7,697 nucleotides of DNA from Sulfurovum sp. GTDB taxonomy: Bacteria > Campylobacterota > Campylobacteria > Campylobacterales > Sulfurovaceae. The notes beneath the pieces were generated by a model. It was not told the origin of the DNA. It saw only the letters and a program-made list of their open reading frames with translations, and ran no database searches. Where the stretch lies: assembly GCA_030634925.1 (NCBI GenBank), contig DAOVZV010000045.1:1-7697 (forward strand), read 5' to 3'. The position numbers were made by a program, and so were the translations under genes. Below, piece after piece: positions 7,100 through 7,697 of the stretch (its first letter is position 1; each line of letters begins with the position of its first letter).

Positions 7100-7438
7100 T
7101 CACAACAAACCTGCACAATCTACACATCTCACACTCTCTGGTCTAATACTCATCCGTCCCATACCAATAGGCTCTTCACACTCTATACAGATACCAAACA
7201 TCTGCTTATCTATTCTTGATAAAGCATTTGTAAGTCTAGTAAGACGAATTTGTGATTGGTCAAGTATCTTGTGATAGACATGCTGTTCACCCATAGCCTC
7301 TAGGCGAGTTAATCGTCCTAAAGAACAATCAGGAGATATAGGCTTTGTCTTCTCTTGTAGAGTATTTATCTGTTTTTGTATATCTATTATCTCTTTGGAT
7401 ATTGTATCTCTTAGAGTATCTTTATCCTCTTGTTGCAT
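7100..7438 (-). CDS. DksA/TraR-family C4 zinc-finger protein
   Basis: This is a 112-residue member of the DksA/TraR family, which enters the RNA polymerase secondary channel and, with or without ppGpp, alters initiation. Residues 1-80 are predicted as a helical hairpin: a first helix rich in Lys/Glu/Gln (about 5-32) and a second at about 42-80. The C4 zinc finger is complete, with Cys84, Cys87, Cys105 and Cys108 in CIEC...CVDC. Between them lies GMGRMSIRPESVR, matching the family's usual xxRLxaxPxaxxC pattern. The hairpin tip reads PDCSLGRLTRLEAM (36-49) and lacks the DxxDxA motif of E. coli DksA, so it may not act as a true DksA. The protein is also shorter (E. coli DksA 151). The ATG at 7438 follows the upstream gene by three bases and has only a weak ribosome binding site. 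It appears to head into the molybdenum-cofactor genes by co-transcription only. Confidence 0.88.
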   Translation of the reverse strand: MQQEDKDTLRDTISKEIIDIQKQINTLQEKTKPISPDCSLGRLTRLEAMGEQHVYHKILDQSQIRLTRLTNALSRIDKQMFGICIECEEPIGMGRMSIRPESVRCVDCAGLL

Positions 7439-7441
7439 AGA

Positions 7442-7697
7442 CTATTTGCCGTTGAGCTTATAATATAGATTATTCTCTTCAAACTCAATTCTTTGGGCTA
7501 GAACACCTACAATATCATTAAATGACTTGATAAAATCCTCATCTAGTACGGCTGTATCTTTACTATATATAGTTAAAAAATTCATAAGTGCTGTCTTTGT
7601 CCCTTGGAAAGTATTTTTAAACTCAATGATGAACTCTTCTAGTTCATCATCTATACCCTCCTTTTCTTTATCTTTGAGAAGTCTATAAAATACCAAA
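7442..7697 (-). CDS. Helical protein of unknown function (partial, N-terminus beyond window edge)
   Basis: About 85 C-terminal residues of a reading frame that continues past the right edge are visible. A TTG at 7694-7696 could be read as a start, but there is no room to see a ribosome binding site and the frame is open at the edge, so I treat it as partial. The visible part is acidic and looks all-helical: a Lys/Glu-rich stretch, then FKNTFQGTKTALMNFLTIY, then ILDE-like and DIVGVLAQRIEFEENNLY helices. The ending RIEFEENNLY resembles the last helix of hemerythrin-like HHE proteins, but this fragment has no histidine at all, so iron binding by this part is not supported. A Rsd-like or other helical-bundle fold would fit as well. 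It sits three bases before the DksA-like gene, so the two are co-transcribed. I do not recognise the family with confidence. Confidence 0.6.
   Translation of the reverse strand, partial: LVFYRLLKDKEKEGIDDELEEFIIEFKNTFQGTKTALMNFLTIYSKDTAVLDEDFIKSFNDIVGVLAQRIEFEENNLYYKLNGK

Noticed and set aside
6841..7116. Longer MoaD of 91 residues starting at 7116
   Set aside because: The extra 18 residues do not look like MoaD and overlap the end of the DksA-like gene. The ATG at 7062 has a well-spaced ribosome binding site and gives the normal family length.
1..7697. A defence island, CRISPR array or mobile element
   Set aside because: I see no spaced direct repeats, terminal inverted repeats, transposase or restriction gene. 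The restriction idea rests only on the missing GATC word and would require genes outside the window.

Overview
The window is a compact block of bacterial chromosome, AT-rich (I judge roughly one third G+C by eye), with every recognisable gene on the minus strand. The gene order M23 peptidase - lpxC - short TsaB-like protein - thrB is one I recall from Campylobacter and its relatives. Together with the shortened TsaB, the AGA/ATA-rich codon use and a -10-only style promoter, it points to a member of the Campylobacterota (Sulfurimonas/Sulfurovum/Arcobacter type). The genus cannot be fixed from the sequence alone.

The genes are listed in transcription order, from the right edge to the left. A partial helical protein of unknown function enters from outside the window (7442-7697). 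It is followed by a DksA/TraR-type C4 zinc-finger protein (7100-7438). Next comes a molybdenum-cofactor block: moaD (6841-7062), moaE (6407-6844) and moeA (5178-6383). Then come a LexA/CI-like S24 repressor (4496-5149), an NrnA-like DHH/DHHA1 phosphoesterase (3535-4491) and a membrane-anchored M23 peptidoglycan endopeptidase (2163-3545). The lpxC gene (1214-2098), a reduced TsaB-like protein (766-1233) and homoserine kinase thrB (1-752, C-terminus cut by the window edge) complete the row.

Spacing is tight throughout. Neighbours overlap by 4 to 20 bases or are separated by 3 to 37 bases. The one larger gap, 64 bases before lpxC, holds a good -10 box and a strong ribosome binding site. The likely picture is one long transcript with a second entry point at lpxC. 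MoaD and MoaE form molybdopterin synthase and MoeA inserts molybdate. LpxC commits to lipid A synthesis and the M23 enzyme trims peptidoglycan, so those two make an envelope pair. TsaB and ThrB are housekeeping genes. No rRNA, tRNA, CRISPR array, insertion sequence or convincing terminator is visible, and no stretch of more than 300 bases lacks a gene.

The most striking signal is not a gene. The tetranucleotide GATC occurs only once by hand count in 7.7 kb, where about 25 copies would be expected from base composition. Codon choice visibly works around it: all nine Asp codons followed by His, Gln or Pro are GAC although GAT is strongly preferred elsewhere, and all ten Asp-Leu junctions use TTA or TTG. 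This suggests long exposure to a GATC-specific restriction activity. The second point of interest is the LexA-like autoproteolytic repressor inside a housekeeping operon, in a lineage generally regarded as lacking a classical LexA/SOS system.
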